Shown: positions 23,506 to 32,587, numbered from the stretch's first letter. The stretch is DNA of 64,000 nucleotides from Kumtagia ephedrae (GCF_003012745.1 NZ_PXYK01000003.1:247664-311663), one strand, 5' to 3'. Notes: generated from the sequence alone by a model not told the origin. Program-made: numbers and translations.

Positions 23506-24345
23506 CTACGCCATGAACGCCAGCGCCGTGCCGCAGCAGCGATCCGGCGGAAGCACCAGCCGGTCGCCCACCTCCATCAGGCCGAGGCCGCCGAAAAAGG
23601 TCAGGTCGCGGCAGGCGACGGTGAGCCCGGCGAGGTGCGGGCCGTCCTCGGGATGCGGCGGCGCCACGCCGAAGGCGCTGCGGAACGTTTCGGGCGAAGC
23701 CAGCACGATCGTGCCGGCAGCAGTCCTGATCTCGATGCGGTCGGCCAGACGCTCGGCGGCCGCTCCCGCCAGCGTCTCGAAATAGCCTGCGAGCTCCTCC
23801 GCGTCGGCGCCGCTCATCCACACGTCGGCGACGCCTCGCGCCGTGTTGGCGTGCCGCTGGTACTCGGCCTGCGCAAAATAGCCGGGCGAAAAATGCTGGC
23901 AGGCGAAGGTGCCGAGCCAGGGCGCGGCCGGGCTGGAGGCGAAGGCGAGCGAGAAGCCGACCGTCACGTCCTCTCCACCGGCTGTCTTCGCCGGCCGCGA
24001 GAAGTCGAAGCGCTCGTAGGTGCGCAGACCCGCCGCACGCCAGCGTGCAATGTTGGCATCCGCGTCCTGTGTGCCAAGCGCCAGCATGGAAAAACCGTCA
24101 TGCCGCGCCAGGTAGTCGCGGTTGAAGGCGGCAAAGGAGAAGCGCGCCGGCCCATGTTCGGGAACCTGTTCCGGTGCCGCTAGCGACAGCAGCTCGAGAT
24201 AGTTTCCCTCGAGCTGGATCGCCGTGTTGGCGGTGCCGAAGGGGTGCCGGGCAGCCGGACAGAGCGTGAAGCCGAGCGCCCCGTAGGTGGCGCGCATTGC
24301 GCCAAGGTCGTGCCCGGCAAGCACGAGATGATCGATCTTGTTCAT
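23506..24345 (-). CDS. VOC-superfamily glyoxalase-like protein (Glyoxalase_3 type)
   Basis: A 279-residue protein with two vicinal-oxygen-chelate-like halves. The first begins IDHLVLAGHDLGAMRATYGALGF and contains GTANTAIQLEGNYLELL, a typical VOC strand order with His and Glu metal-ligand candidates. The second half ends VGDRLVLPP. The substrate is unknown. Family members are annotated as glyoxalase-like or lactoylglutathione-lyase-like. ATG 24345 was selected because it opens directly into the first VOC strand; the frame upstream is arginine-rich and unlike the family. It is convergent with the DUF2461 gene and divergent from azlC. Confidence 0.85.
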   Translation of the reverse strand: MNKIDHLVLAGHDLGAMRATYGALGFTLCPAARHPFGTANTAIQLEGNYLELLSLAAPEQVPEHGPARFSFAAFNRDYLARHDGFSMLALGTQDADANIARWRAAGLRTYERFDFSRPAKTAGGEDVTVGFSLAFASSPAAPWLGTFACQHFSPGYFAQAEYQRHANTARGVADVWMSGADAEELAGYFETLAGAAAERLADRIEIRTAAGTIVLASPETFRSAFGVAPPHPEDGPHLAGLTVACRDLTFFGGLGLMEVGDRLVLPPDRCCGTALAFMA

Positions 24346-24549
24346 GCGGATTCTCACGATGCGTGCGGCGCGACGGTAGCTCACGGTCCGTGCCGCGGGC
24401 AATCGCTGTGCTGGCCGGTATCCGGGTAATGCCCCCGACGCGCCTTTCGAGCGACTGCTCCAGTCAGCAGCGCTGAAGACTGGTTCAGCCGAATTCGCGT
24501 GACTTTGCCAAGCCGGCTCCCTACCTAGCGCTCAATCTCCGGAGCCGCC

Positions 24550-25299
24550 ATGTCGACCGATGCGACCATCGAAGAGGACGCCGAGCGTCCGGCCAGCCGC
24601 GACTTTCTCGACGGCGCGCGGCTGGGCGTGCCGGTCATCGTGTCGTCCGCGCCATTCGCCATGCTGTTCGGCGCGCTGGCGGTGGCGAACGGGCTGAGCG
24701 TCTTCGAGGCCACGCTGATGAGCCTCACCGTGTTCGGCGGTGCCAGCCAGATGGTCGGCATCGAGCTGTTCGGCCAGAAGGTGGCGCCGTGGCTGATCGT
24801 GCTGTCGATCTTCGCCGTCAATTTCCGCCATGTGCTCTATTCCGCCGCCATCGGCAGCCGGCTGGCGCATTGGCCGGTGTGGCAGCAGGCGGCCGGCTAT
24901 TTCCTGCTGACCGATCCGCAATTCGCGCTGGCCGAGGCACGCGCCGAGAGCGGGCGCAAGGTCGGTTTCGTCTGGTACATGGGCGCGGCCATGCCGGTCG
25001 GCGTGTCCTGGGTCTCCTGCACCTGGGTGGGTGCCGCCTTCGGCAGGCTGGTGCCGAACCCGCAGGCGCTCGGCCTCGATTTCCTGCTGCCGATCTATTT
25101 CCTCGGCATCGTCATGGGTTTCCGCAAGCGCCCGCTCTGGCTGCCGATCGTCCTTGTCAGCGGCGTCGCCTCGATCCTCGCCTACAAGTTCGTCGGCTCG
25201 CCCTGGCATGTGTCGCTGGGCGCGGTCGCCGGCATCGCGATCGGCGCCATCTTCGGTCCGGCACCGGGCAAGGTCGAAGCCGAGGAGCCGACGCCATGA
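24550..25299 (+). CDS. azlC: AzlC family branched-chain amino acid exporter, large subunit
   Basis: This is the large membrane subunit of an AzlCD-type exporter (the BrnFE family exports branched-chain amino acids and methionine). It has 249 residues and about five to six membrane segments. Family motifs are GVPVIVSSAPFAMLFGALAV (about 28-47), SLTVFGGASQMVGIELFGQ, FAVNFRHVLYSAAIG, and FLLTDPQFALAEAR. The N terminus is acidic and cytoplasmic. The next gene encodes the small subunit and overlaps it by four bases. No regulator of the Lrp/AzlB type is adjacent. Confidence 0.92.
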   Translation: MSTDATIEEDAERPASRDFLDGARLGVPVIVSSAPFAMLFGALAVANGLSVFEATLMSLTVFGGASQMVGIELFGQKVAPWLIVLSIFAVNFRHVLYSAAIGSRLAHWPVWQQAAGYFLLTDPQFALAEARAESGRKVGFVWYMGAAMPVGVSWVSCTWVGAAFGRLVPNPQALGLDFLLPIYFLGIVMGFRKRPLWLPIVLVSGVASILAYKFVGSPWHVSLGAVAGIAIGAIFGPAPGKVEAEEPTP

Positions 25300-25592
25300 G
25301 CACGACCGTCTGGATCATCCTGGCGGCCGCGGTCGCGACCTATCTGACGCGCGTCGGCGGCCATCTCGTGCTGTCGCGCTTCGAGACCGTGCATCCGCGC
25401 GTCGAGGCGGGCCTCAACGCCGTGCCGGCGGCGGTGCTGACGACGCTGGTCGCGCCGGCCATGCTCACCGCGGGCCCGGCCGAGTGGATAGCACTCGCCG
25501 TCGGCGGGCTGGTCGCTTTGCGCGGCGGCCTGCTGACGATGTTCCTCGCCGGGGCCGCGGTGCTGATCGTCCTGCGTCAGTTCATGGCCTGA
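25296..25592 (+). CDS. azlD: AzlD family branched-chain amino acid exporter, small subunit
   Basis: This is the 98-residue partner of AzlC. It has three to four hydrophobic segments. The AzlD hallmark TYLTRVGGHLVLSRF (about 13-27) is followed by VEAGLNAVPAAVLTTLVAP. The start codon lies within the end of azlC (ATGA overlap), which supports stoichiometric co-expression. A small hairpin (AGGTCG-AGA-CGACCT, 25616-25630) lies between this gene and the convergent aminopeptidase gene and could act as a weak terminator. Confidence 0.9.
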   Translation: MSTTVWIILAAAVATYLTRVGGHLVLSRFETVHPRVEAGLNAVPAAVLTTLVAPAMLTAGPAEWIALAVGGLVALRGGLLTMFLAGAAVLIVLRQFMA

Positions 25593-25636
25593 CGCCGCCC
25601 AAAGCGCCTTCCGCTAGGTCGAGACGACCTTCGCCA

Positions 25637-27481
25637 TCATCCCTTGTGGTCGTGCGGCAATGGCGCCGCCGCCGCCTCCAGCCAGGCGAGCGTCTCGCCG
25701 TCGAGCATCGGGCCGATCTCGGCGAGCACGCGGGCGTGGTAAGCGTCGAGCCAGTGCAGCTCGTCGCGGGTCAGCAGGTCGGTGAGCAGCATCCGCTTGT
25801 CGAAGGGCGCCAGCGTCAGCGTCTCGAAGCCGTGCATCGCGATGTCGCCGCCCTCGAGGGATCCCTCCGGAGTCACCAAGATCAGGTTCTCAAGCCGGAT
25901 GCCGTAATGGCCCTCCTTGTAGTAGCCCGGCTCGTTGGAGAGGATCATGCCGGCGAGCAGCTTCTGCACGCCGGTCTTGGCGATGCGCTGCGGCCCCTCG
26001 TGGACGGAGAGATAGGAGCCGACGCCGTGTCCGGTGCCGTGGGCATAGTCGAGGCCGCGCTCCCACAGGGCGGCGCGGGCAATTGCGTCGATGTCGGCGC
26101 CGCGCGTGCCTGCCGGGAAACGCAGCATCGAGATGCGGATCATGCCCTTCAGCACCAGCGTGTAGCGCTCGCGCATCTCCTCGGTCGGGGTGCCGATCGG
26201 CACGGTGCGGGTGATGTCGGTGGTGCCGTCCTGGTATTGACCGCCGGAATCGATCAGGAACAGCTCGCCGTCACGAAGAACGCGATTGGTGGCGCGCGAC
26301 ACGCGATAGTGCATGATCGCGCCGTTCGGGCCGGCGCCGGCGATGGTGGCGAAGGAGATGTCGCGCAGCGGCATCTGCGTCTCCTCGCCGACACCGCGGC
26401 GGAAGCCTTCCAGCCGCTCCACCGTGGCGATCTCGTCGATCGAGCCCGGCTGCTGCCGGTCCAGCCAAGCGAGCATTTTCGTGATCGCCGCGCCGTCGCG
26501 CCGGTGGGCGGCGCGCGTGCCGGCGACCTCGGCGGCGTTCTTGGTGGCGCGCGGAATGCGGGCGGGATCGAGCGCCTCGACCACCGTGCCGCCATTGTCG
26601 GCGACGAGCTGGCGCAGCCGCTCCGCCGCCAGCGCCGGGTCGAGCGCCACGCGCGCGCCGGACCGGGCGAGCGCCACGAGATCTCCCTCCAGCGCGGAAG
26701 GCGGCCGCAGATCGGCGAGCTGGGTCAGGTAGGCCTCCGGCTCGATCGGCAGCTTGCGCTTGTCGAGGAAAACCTTGTGCGATCCGTCCGCCGCCAGGAT
26801 GGCGAAGCCGAGCGCCAGCGGCGTATGCGGCACGTCGGAGCCGCGGATGTTGAAGGTCCAGGCCAGCGAGGACGGGTCGGTCAGCACGGCATGGGTGGCG
26901 CCCTGCTTGTCGATGTCGGCCGCGAGCCGCGCCAGCTTCTCCTTGGCCAGTTCACCGGCGAAGGCGGCCGGATGGATCTCGACCGGCCGCAGCGGAGCGG
27001 GCGGCTGTCCGGCCCACAGCGCGTCGATCGGGTTCTTGTCGACAGCAACCAATTCCGCGCCCTTCGCCTCGAGCGCGGTGCGCAGCGCCTTGGTGTCGCC
27101 GATCGTGTGCAGCCAGGGATCGAAGCCGAGGCGCAGGCCCTTGGCAGCATTCTCCTTCAGCCAGTCCGGTGGCGGGTTGGTGATCAGGCTTTCGATGGCG
27201 AACACCGCCGGATCGACCTGTTGCTGCGCCTGCAGCGTGTAGCGGCCGTCGACGAAGAGCAGGGCGCGGTCACCGAGGATGAGCGCGACACCGGCGGAGC
27301 CGCTGAAACCGGTCAGCCAGCGCAGCCGCTCGGAGCGCTCGGCGACGTATTCGCCCTGGTGCTCGTCGGAGCGGGGCACGATGAAGCCGCCCAGCTGCCG
27401 CGTCGCCAGCCATTCGCGCAATTGCCGCACCCTGTCCGCCCCGAGCGTGGGATCGCTCACCTCGTCGAAGGTCTGGAACAT
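25637..27481 (-). CDS. Aminopeptidase P family protein (M24, Xaa-Pro aminopeptidase-like)
   Basis: This cytoplasmic metallopeptidase is predicted to remove N-terminal residues preceding proline. It has 614 residues, the long three-domain form found in alphaproteobacteria and eukaryotes rather than the 440-residue E. coli PepP. Two creatinase-like N-terminal domains precede the pita-bread catalytic domain. Metal ligands are visible: two Asp in LIDSGGQYQDGTTDITRT, His in HGTGHGVGSYLSVHEGP, and Glu in SNEPGYYKEG and IRLENLI. ATG 27481 is chosen because MFQTFDEVSDP matches the usual start. The gene is monocistronic, convergent with azlCD. Confidence 0.93.
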   Translation of the reverse strand: MFQTFDEVSDPTLGADRVRQLREWLATRQLGGFIVPRSDEHQGEYVAERSERLRWLTGFSGSAGVALILGDRALLFVDGRYTLQAQQQVDPAVFAIESLITNPPPDWLKENAAKGLRLGFDPWLHTIGDTKALRTALEAKGAELVAVDKNPIDALWAGQPPAPLRPVEIHPAAFAGELAKEKLARLAADIDKQGATHAVLTDPSSLAWTFNIRGSDVPHTPLALGFAILAADGSHKVFLDKRKLPIEPEAYLTQLADLRPPSALEGDLVALARSGARVALDPALAAERLRQLVADNGGTVVEALDPARIPRATKNAAEVAGTRAAHRRDGAAITKMLAWLDRQQPGSIDEIATVERLEGFRRGVGEETQMPLRDISFATIAGAGPNGAIMHYRVSRATNRVLRDGELFLIDSGGQYQDGTTDITRTVPIGTPTEEMRERYTLVLKGMIRISMLRFPAGTRGADIDAIARAALWERGLDYAHGTGHGVGSYLSVHEGPQRIAKTGVQKLLAGMILSNEPGYYKEGHYGIRLENLILVTPEGSLEGGDIAMHGFETLTLAPFDKRMLLTDLLTRDELHWLDAYHARVLAEIGPMLDGETLAWLEAAAAPLPHDHKG

Positions 27482-27683
27482 GGCGAGCCTCCTTGCCGGA
27501 TTCGAATGCGCGACCCTATCGCCGGCCCGGGAGCAAGGCAACGCGGCCGACGCTCGCGCGGCGTTGCCGCGACGGAACGCAAACCAGGATGGGAGCCATG
27601 CACAATCCGCACTTCAAGGTTTGTGCGGTGCACCATATCTTGTGAGGCGTGGAGGACATGTTTCGTTCCGAAGGAGAACGTCG

Positions 27684-27866
27684 ATGACCACCCGTGCTGC
27701 TCCCGGTTTCTTCAAGTCCGCTCTCGACGCGTTTGTCCGCGCCCGCCAGGCGCAGGCTGACCGCTATGTGGCGGGCGTGCTGCTGTCGATGGACGACGAG
27801 ACGCTGCATGCCGGCGGCTACGACCGTGCCGACCTCAGGAAGCGGGCGACGGTCTCCCATCTGTAA
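27684..27866 (+). CDS. Small conserved-looking protein of 60 residues
   Basis: Function unknown. The product is basic at both ends, with an amphipathic helix (FFKSALDAFVRARQAQADRY) and then a loop with MDDETLHAGGYDRADLRKR. The layout resembles DUF1127-like small proteins, many of which carry a regulatory helix, but no confident match is claimed. A good ribosome site AAGGAGAA lies seven bases before the ATG. It is divergent from the aminopeptidase gene and convergent with prmA. Confidence 0.7.
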   Translation: MTTRAAPGFFKSALDAFVRARQAQADRYVAGVLLSMDDETLHAGGYDRADLRKRATVSHL

Positions 27867-27903
27867 GGACTGCGGTCCGCGGCATCGGACGCATCGCCGC
27901 GCT

Positions 27904-28776
27904 TCAGCGTTTCAGGTGCAAGGTCACCCAGCCCTCGCGGGGCAGGGTGCGGACGTGGCGGAAGCGCTGCGCCGAATAGGCTGCGACAACGGCATCGCGC
28001 TGGCGTTCGAGAATGCCGGACAGGATCAGCGATCCACCCGGCGTCAGATGGGCAGCCATCCGCGGCGCAAGCTGCATGAGCGGCCGCGCCAGGATGTTGG
28101 CGACGATCAGGTCGAAGGGCCCGGCGTGCCCGAACACCGGATGATGGAAGCCCGGTGCTGTCGCGGTGTGGACGAAGGCGGAAACGCCATTCAGGCGCGC
28201 ATTCTCCGCCGCCACCTTGGTCGCCACCGGATCGATGTCGGTCGCCAGCACCGGGATGTGTGCCATCTTCGCCAATGCGATCGCGAGCACGGCGCTGCCG
28301 GTGCCGAGATCGAGCGCGTTAGCCGGGCGCTCGCGTCGCACCACCGCCCCGATCATGTCGAGGCAGCCTGCCGTCGTGCCGTGATGGCCGGTGCCGAAGG
28401 CCAGTCCCGCTTCGATCTCGATGGCGAGATCGCCGATGCGGCGGCGGTGGCGGTCGTGCGAGCCATGCACGAAGAAGCGGCCGGCGCGCACCGGCTTCAG
28501 GCCTTCCAGGGAGCGTGCCACCCAGTCGACGTCCGGCAGTTTTTCCTGCGAGATCGTTTCCGGCTCGCCGTGCTCGCGCAGGATTTCGGCTAAGCGCCGT
28601 TGCGCGTCGGCGGTGTCGCCGTCGACATAGAGCGAGATTTCCTGGGTGTTCTCGGCTTCGTCCAGCTCGATGACGGCGAGCGGCAGCCCATCCTCCTCGA
28701 AGGCGGCCTCGAGTGCCGGGAACAGCCGCCCGGCAGCGTCTCTGCCGGCGGTGAAGAAAAGCCGCGTCTGGGTCAT
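27904..28776 (-). CDS. prmA: Ribosomal protein L11 methyltransferase (PrmA)
   Basis: PrmA is an SAM-dependent enzyme that trimethylates ribosomal protein L11. It has 290 residues. An N-terminal substrate-recognition domain is followed by the Rossmann fold with motif [16 protein letters not shown], the acidic motif ATDIDPVA, and the family block [13 protein letters not shown]. Just upstream lies [14 protein letters not shown], also characteristic. ATG 28776 was chosen. Longer upstream starts run into serine/arginine-rich residues from the neighbouring gene and look spurious. It lies 16 bases downstream of the sco gene on the same strand, so they may be co-transcribed. Confidence 0.94.
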   Translation of the reverse strand: MTQTRLFFTAGRDAAGRLFPALEAAFEEDGLPLAVIELDEAENTQEISLYVDGDTADAQRRLAEILREHGEPETISQEKLPDVDWVARSLEGLKPVRAGRFFVHGSHDRHRRRIGDLAIEIEAGLAFGTGHHGTTAGCLDMIGAVVRRERPANALDLGTGSAVLAIALAKMAHIPVLATDIDPVATKVAAENARLNGVSAFVHTATAPGFHHPVFGHAGPFDLIVANILARPLMQLAPRMAAHLTPGGSLILSGILERQRDAVVAAYSAQRFRHVRTLPREGWVTLHLKR

Positions 28777-28792
28777 CGATGCGCGCGGCCGC

Positions 28793-29371
28793 TCAGCCTT
28801 CGGCGACAAGGCGCTTGAGCTTGGCGATCGCCGCATCCGGGTCCTCGCCATAGGAGATCGTGCCGAAGAAGCCGCCATTGCGGTCGAGAAGCAGGATCGA
28901 GGCGGTGTGATCCATCGTGTAGTCGCCGTCTTCCAGCGGCACCTTGCGCGAAAAGATCTTGAAGGCTTTGGTCATCTCCGCGACCTTCTGCGGATCGCCG
29001 GTGATGCCGGTGATGCGGTCCGATACGTTGCCGACATAACGGTCCATCGCTTCCGCCGTGTCGCGCTCGGGATCGACGCTGACGAAATAGGCGCGGATGT
29101 CCTTGCCCTCGTCGCCGAGCTTCTTCAGCCAGCTGTCGAGCTCGACCAGCGTGGTCGGGCAGACCTCCGGGCAGTGGGTGAAGCCGAAGAACACAGCCGA
29201 TGGCTGGCCGCGGAACGCCTTCTCGGTGATCTCCGCGCCCTTCTGGTCGACCAGGGTGAAGGGCGCGCCGAAGGCCTCGGCGCTGCTGCGGGCACGGTAC
29301 CAGTCGAAGGTGAGCCAGCCTACGCCGGCCGCCATAAGAACCAGAATGCCGACGAGTATGGTTCGCATCAT
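28793..29371 (-). CDS. SCO1/SenC family copper chaperone
   Basis: This membrane-anchored, thioredoxin-fold protein delivers copper to the Cu-A site of cytochrome oxidase or acts as a thiol redox factor. It has 192 residues. One N-terminal membrane segment (about 4-22) precedes the domain. The copper ligands are the cysteines of HCPEVCP (Cys67 and Cys71) and His155 in TMDHTAS. Two adjacent ATGs (29371 and 29368) are possible. A 53-residue membrane protein gene lies just upstream on the same strand, and prmA downstream. Confidence 0.93.
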   Translation of the reverse strand: MMRTILVGILVLMAAGVGWLTFDWYRARSSAEAFGAPFTLVDQKGAEITEKAFRGQPSAVFFGFTHCPEVCPTTLVELDSWLKKLGDEGKDIRAYFVSVDPERDTAEAMDRYVGNVSDRITGITGDPQKVAEMTKAFKIFSRKVPLEDGDYTMDHTASILLLDRNGGFFGTISYGEDPDAAIAKLKRLVAEG

Positions 29372-29426
29372 GTTGGCTTGGCCTGTCGGGTAAGCTTTTC
29401 GTTGCCTGGCTGTGCCTGCCGTCCGC

Positions 29427-29588
29427 CTAGAAGCACCAGGAGAGGCCGGACTGGATCATCGTCACCAGTATGTCGGAGCCCTGCGCCGCCCAGGCGGCGA
29501 AAGCCGCGCCGGTGGCGGCTGCCGCGACGGCGACTGCGGCGGCATACTTGACCGCGGACGGCAGGTGAATCTTGGCGAGCGACGTCAT
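29427..29588 (-). CDS. 53-residue membrane microprotein upstream of sco
   Basis: This short open frame encodes a basic start (MTSLAKIHLPSAVKYA), a single alanine-rich hydrophobic helix (about 14-36) and a C-terminal tail ending in SGLSWCF. The composition is that of a real bitopic membrane microprotein and not of antisense noise. It sits 55 bases upstream of the Sco copper chaperone gene on the same strand and is divergent from creA, so a role near cytochrome oxidase assembly is possible but only inferred from position. No strong ribosome site is seen, which lowers confidence. No family name is assigned. Confidence 0.62.
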   Translation of the reverse strand: MTSLAKIHLPSAVKYAAAVAVAAAATGAAFAAWAAQGSDILVTMIQSGLSWCF

Positions 29589-29722
29589 GGTTGGAAGATA
29601 GCGCCGGCGGCGGGCAGGTGAAAGAGGCCATCTTGACGCTGCCGCGGCGACAGGGCTTGCATTCGACCGGCGACCGTACCAACTCTCAAGTCCTTTGGTG
29701 TTCGACCTTGAGGAGATCGTCC

Positions 29723-30211
29723 ATGCGTTGCATCGCGCTCTGTCTCGCGACAGCCTTTTTCGGCATATCGGCCGGCTCGGCCTTTGCCCAGCAGGTCGGC
29801 GAGGTCGGGGTCGACTGGTTCGGCAACGACATCATCGTGGAGGCGATCAAGGACCCGAAGGTCGACGGCGTCACCTGCCACGTGTCCTATTTCGACCGTG
29901 GCGTCGTCGACCGGCTGCAGAAGGGCAACTGGTTCGAGGACCCGTCCGATTCGGCGATCTCCTGCGAGCAGACCGGGCCGATCACCATCCGCGACATCGA
30001 ATTCGGCCAGGGTGGCGAGGAGGTGTTCAAGCAGGGCATCAGCCTGATCTGGAAGAAGCAGGTGGTGAACCGCATCTATGACAAGGCCAACCAGACGCTG
30101 ATCTATCTCTCGCATTCCAGGCAGGTGCAGGACGGCTCGGCCAAGATGGCGATCTCCACCGTTCCCCTCTACGGCCAGGAGGTCGTGTGGACGAACGGCA
30201 AGCCGCAATGA
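29723..30211 (+). CDS. creA: CreA family periplasmic protein
   Basis: The function of CreA proteins is not established. They are small secreted proteins found across proteobacteria. The 162-residue product starts with a clear signal peptide (about 1-22, ending GSAFAQQ) and contains the family core VGVDWFGNDIIVEAIKDPKV, then VTCHVSYFD, and EDPSDSAISCEQTGPI with two conserved cysteines likely to form a disulphide. The frame is open further upstream, but ATG 29723 begins directly at the signal peptide. A hexapeptide acyltransferase gene follows after 38 bases. Confidence 0.9.
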   Translation: MRCIALCLATAFFGISAGSAFAQQVGEVGVDWFGNDIIVEAIKDPKVDGVTCHVSYFDRGVVDRLQKGNWFEDPSDSAISCEQTGPITIRDIEFGQGGEEVFKQGISLIWKKQVVNRIYDKANQTLIYLSHSRQVQDGSAKMAISTVPLYGQEVVWTNGKPQ

Positions 30212-30249
30212 GGCCGCGCACCCCGCCGGCGCTCGTCCGGGGCGCCTGA

Positions 30250-30891
30250 ATGGCTGTCGATCCCGATCTGCGCTTCAAGGATCCCGAACCCCGCATCCAC
30301 CCGACGGCGGAACTCAAATCCTGCCGGCTGGGTCGCTACGCGGTGGTCGGCGAGCGCGTGATCCTGCGCGAGGTCGCCGTCGGCGACTTCTCCTATTTCG
30401 AGCGCCATGCCGAGGCGATCTACACGACGATCGGAAAATTCTGCTCGATCGCCGCCAACGCCCGCATCAACGCGCTGGAACATCCGATCGAGCGGGTCAC
30501 CAGCCACAAGGTCAGCTACCGGCCGAACGAATTCTTCCGTTATCTCGGCGTCGACGCGGCCTTCCGCGAGCGCCGGCGGGCAAAGCAGGTGTCAATCGGC
30601 AACGATGTCTGGATCGGCCACGGCGCGGTCGTCCTGCCGGGGGTGTCGATCGGCAATGGCGCGGTGGTCGGTGCCAACGCGGTGGTCACGAAGGACGTGG
30701 CGCCGTTCGAGATCGTCGCCGGAGTGCCGGCAAAACGGCTGCGCCCGCGGTTCGACGAGACCGTCTGCCGCCGCATTGCCGCGCTTGCCTGGTGGGATTG
30801 GCCGCTGGAGCGGCTGGTGAAAGCCATTCCCGACATGCAAACCCTGCCGATCGAGGCTTTTCTGGCTCGCTGGGAAGGCCAAAAAGACTGA
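30250..30891 (+). CDS. Left-handed beta-helix acyltransferase (XAT/CatB-like, TIGR03308 type)
   Basis: A 213-residue hexapeptide-repeat acetyltransferase. The repeat blocks RLGRYAVVGERVILREVAVG, TIGKFCSIAANARI, VSIGNDVWIGHGAVVLPGVS and IGNGAVVGANAVVTKDV form the beta-helix, and NALEHPIERV contains the catalytic histidine position of the xenobiotic acetyltransferase group. The closest recalled match is the subfamily found with phosphonate-metabolism genes in many bacteria (TIGR03308), but no phn genes are present here, so the substrate is unknown. GVPAKRLRPRF is the usual exit of the helix domain. Confidence 0.85.
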   Translation: MAVDPDLRFKDPEPRIHPTAELKSCRLGRYAVVGERVILREVAVGDFSYFERHAEAIYTTIGKFCSIAANARINALEHPIERVTSHKVSYRPNEFFRYLGVDAAFRERRRAKQVSIGNDVWIGHGAVVLPGVSIGNGAVVGANAVVTKDVAPFEIVAGVPAKRLRPRFDETVCRRIAALAWWDWPLERLVKAIPDMQTLPIEAFLARWEGQKD

Positions 30892-30959
30892 TCGGCGTCG
30901 CTCCTCGCGCCGGCTGTCCCTGTCTATCGTCCTGTAAGATTTTGCGACCGATTGTGCCC

Positions 30960-30984
30960 GGAACCTTCGCGAGTCCCGCGGGTT
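30960..30984 (+). promoter_or_regulatory. Candidate EcfG-type stress promoter of the 31019 gene
   Basis: GGAAC at 30960-30964 and GGTT at 30981-30984 are separated by 16 bases, one mismatch from the alphaproteobacterial EcfG consensus GGAAC-N16/17-CGTT. The start codon lies 34 bases beyond. The same GGAAC-N16-GGTT architecture precedes the BON-domain gene. Confidence 0.55.
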
Positions 30985-31018
30985 GAGGCGGCGAGGGACT
31001 AGCAAAGGAGATATCAAG

Positions 31019-31516
31019 ATGAAACGCAGCCTTCTGTTCGCCGCCTCCGTCGCCGGTATCGCCGCCCTCGCGGCTCCGAGCTTCGCCGAGAGCCCGGCAC
31101 AGTCCGGCAATCCGGATTCGACCGGCCAGACGCAGATCAATCCGGGAGTCCAGCAGCTCAACGCCGAGGGTGCTGACGGCACCGACGCGATGACCACCTC
31201 CAGCATCACCAGCGTCGAGACGCTCGTTCCGGTGATGGCGCAGGGCACGACGACGGCCGGCCAGATCCAGACCATCCGCGAGGTATCGACCGTTCGGGTG
31301 GTGAAGGTGAATGACTGGGCCAGCGCCGACAAGCAGGCCTTCGACGCCGCCATGAGCCAGAACATGCAGCCGGTGAGCGATCTGCGCGCGGCGCTGGTCG
31401 CCAACCAGGCCGTGAGCGCACGGCTGACCGAGCAGCAGATCCGCACGGACAACGTGGTGGCAACGCAGATCCAGCCCGACGGATCGATGGTCGTCTATGT
31501 CTATGACGGCGCCTGA
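31019..31516 (+). CDS. Secreted hypothetical protein
   Basis: Function unknown. The 165-residue product has a signal peptide (about 1-22, ending APSFAES) and a mature part with low-complexity Ser/Thr/Gln segments followed by VRVVKVNDW and a repetitive VATQIQPDGSMVVYVYDG end. No cysteines or catalytic motif are evident. Similar short periplasmic proteins occur in rhizobia without assigned roles. AAAGGAG lies eight bases upstream of ATG 31019. A near-consensus EcfG promoter precedes it and a canonical terminator follows, so it is a single-gene unit, probably stress-induced. Confidence 0.85.
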   Translation: MKRSLLFAASVAGIAALAAPSFAESPAQSGNPDSTGQTQINPGVQQLNAEGADGTDAMTTSSITSVETLVPVMAQGTTTAGQIQTIREVSTVRVVKVNDWASADKQAFDAAMSQNMQPVSDLRAALVANQAVSARLTEQQIRTDNVVATQIQPDGSMVVYVYDGA

Positions 31517-31538
31517 TTAGCCCTTCGATGACCACTTG

Positions 31539-31569
31539 AGTGCCGGCCGCTTGGCCGGCACTTTCTTTT
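31539..31569 (+). terminator. Rho-independent terminator
   Basis: A perfect ten-base stem (AGTGCCGGCC and its complement, 31539-31548 and 31553-31562) closes a GCTT tetraloop and is followed by TTCTTTT. It lies 22 bases after the stop of the secreted-protein gene. Confidence 0.9.
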
Positions 31570-31702
31570 GGGCAGACTCCCCGCTTCGTGCTATCGCATC
31601 CCGTGGACGGGTGAATCTCCTGCCGCTGCCGTAATGCCTTGCCGCCCTGGAGCAGGCAGATAGCGCCGCAAGCCGTTGCGTCCAAGCCGGCTAAGGAGAA
31701 CG

Positions 31703-32542
31703 ATGTCCGCATTCGCCCTGTCGCTCGTGCTGTTCGCGGCCGTGCTGCATGCCAGCTGGAACGCACTGGTCAAGGCGGCGTCCGACCGGGCGCTGGTGCT
31801 GGCGGCGGTTTCGGGGGCGCATGCCGCGACGGGTCTGGCGCTGATCGCGATCTCGTCGCCGCCGGCTATGGCGAGCTGGCCGTCGATCGCGGCTTCGACG
31901 CTGATCCACTACATCTATTACGCGCTGCTGTTCCAGGCCTACCGGCTGGGCGACCTCAGTCAGGTCTATCCGATCTCGCGCGGACTGGCGCCCGCCCTGG
32001 TGGCGCTTGGAACGTTCCTGATCATCGGCGAGACGCTGTCGCCGCAGGGCTGGACGGGATTGGCGGCGATCTCCTTCGGCATCGGCCTCCTGGCGCTGCA
32101 GCGCGGCGCGGTGCATGCCGATCCGCGCGCCGTGGGCGTGGCGGCACTGCTCGGCCTGACGATCGCCGCATACTCGGTGGCCGACGGCATCGGCATCCGG
32201 GTTTCGGAAAGTCCGCTCGGCTACATGGGCTGGCTATTCCTGCTGGAGGCGCCGGTGGTGCTGGCGATCCTGTGGAACCGGCACGTCAAAAAAGGCACGA
32301 TCTCGTGGCGGGTGTTCGGCCTCGGCCTGATCGGTGGCGTCTTCTCCGTCACCGCCTACGGCACGGTGCTCTACGCCAAGACGATCGCGCCGATCGGCGC
32401 GGTGTCGGCGGTACGCGAATCGAGCGTGGTGATCGCGGCGCTTATCGGCGTTGTCTTCTTCGGCGAGCGGCCGTGGCGATGGCGCCTGGCGGCGGCCCTG
32501 GTGGTGGCCGCCGGCGTGATCCTGCTAGCCGCATCCGGCTGA
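31703..32542 (+). CDS. EamA/DMT family transporter
   Basis: A predicted inner-membrane exporter of the drug/metabolite transporter superfamily with about ten helices in 279 residues. The first half contains SLVLFAAVLHASWNALVKA, the EamA entry motif, and RLGDLSQVYPISRGLAPALV; the second half has AVSAVRESSVVIAALIGVVF and ends with FGERPWRWRLAAALVVAAGV, the repeated EamA motif. The substrate cannot be predicted. ATG 31703 follows TAAGGAGAACG, a good ribosome site. The gene is convergent with the BON gene, with a hairpin between them. Confidence 0.88.
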   Translation: MSAFALSLVLFAAVLHASWNALVKAASDRALVLAAVSGAHAATGLALIAISSPPAMASWPSIAASTLIHYIYYALLFQAYRLGDLSQVYPISRGLAPALVALGTFLIIGETLSPQGWTGLAAISFGIGLLALQRGAVHADPRAVGVAALLGLTIAAYSVADGIGIRVSESPLGYMGWLFLLEAPVVLAILWNRHVKKGTISWRVFGLGLIGGVFSVTAYGTVLYAKTIAPIGAVSAVRESSVVIAALIGVVFFGERPWRWRLAAALVVAAGVILLAASG

Positions 32543-32556
32543 CCGCCCTCGCGGAA

Positions 32557-32587
32557 GGACCCGGCGAGGGCCAGCTTCGCCGGGTCC
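32557..32587. terminator. Bidirectional hairpin between convergent genes
   Basis: Eleven-base perfect arms (GGACCCGGCGA at 32557-32567, complement at 32577-32587) with a nine-base loop lie between the convergent DMT and BON genes. There is no T tract, so it may act as a Rho-assisted or structural terminator for both. Confidence 0.55.
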
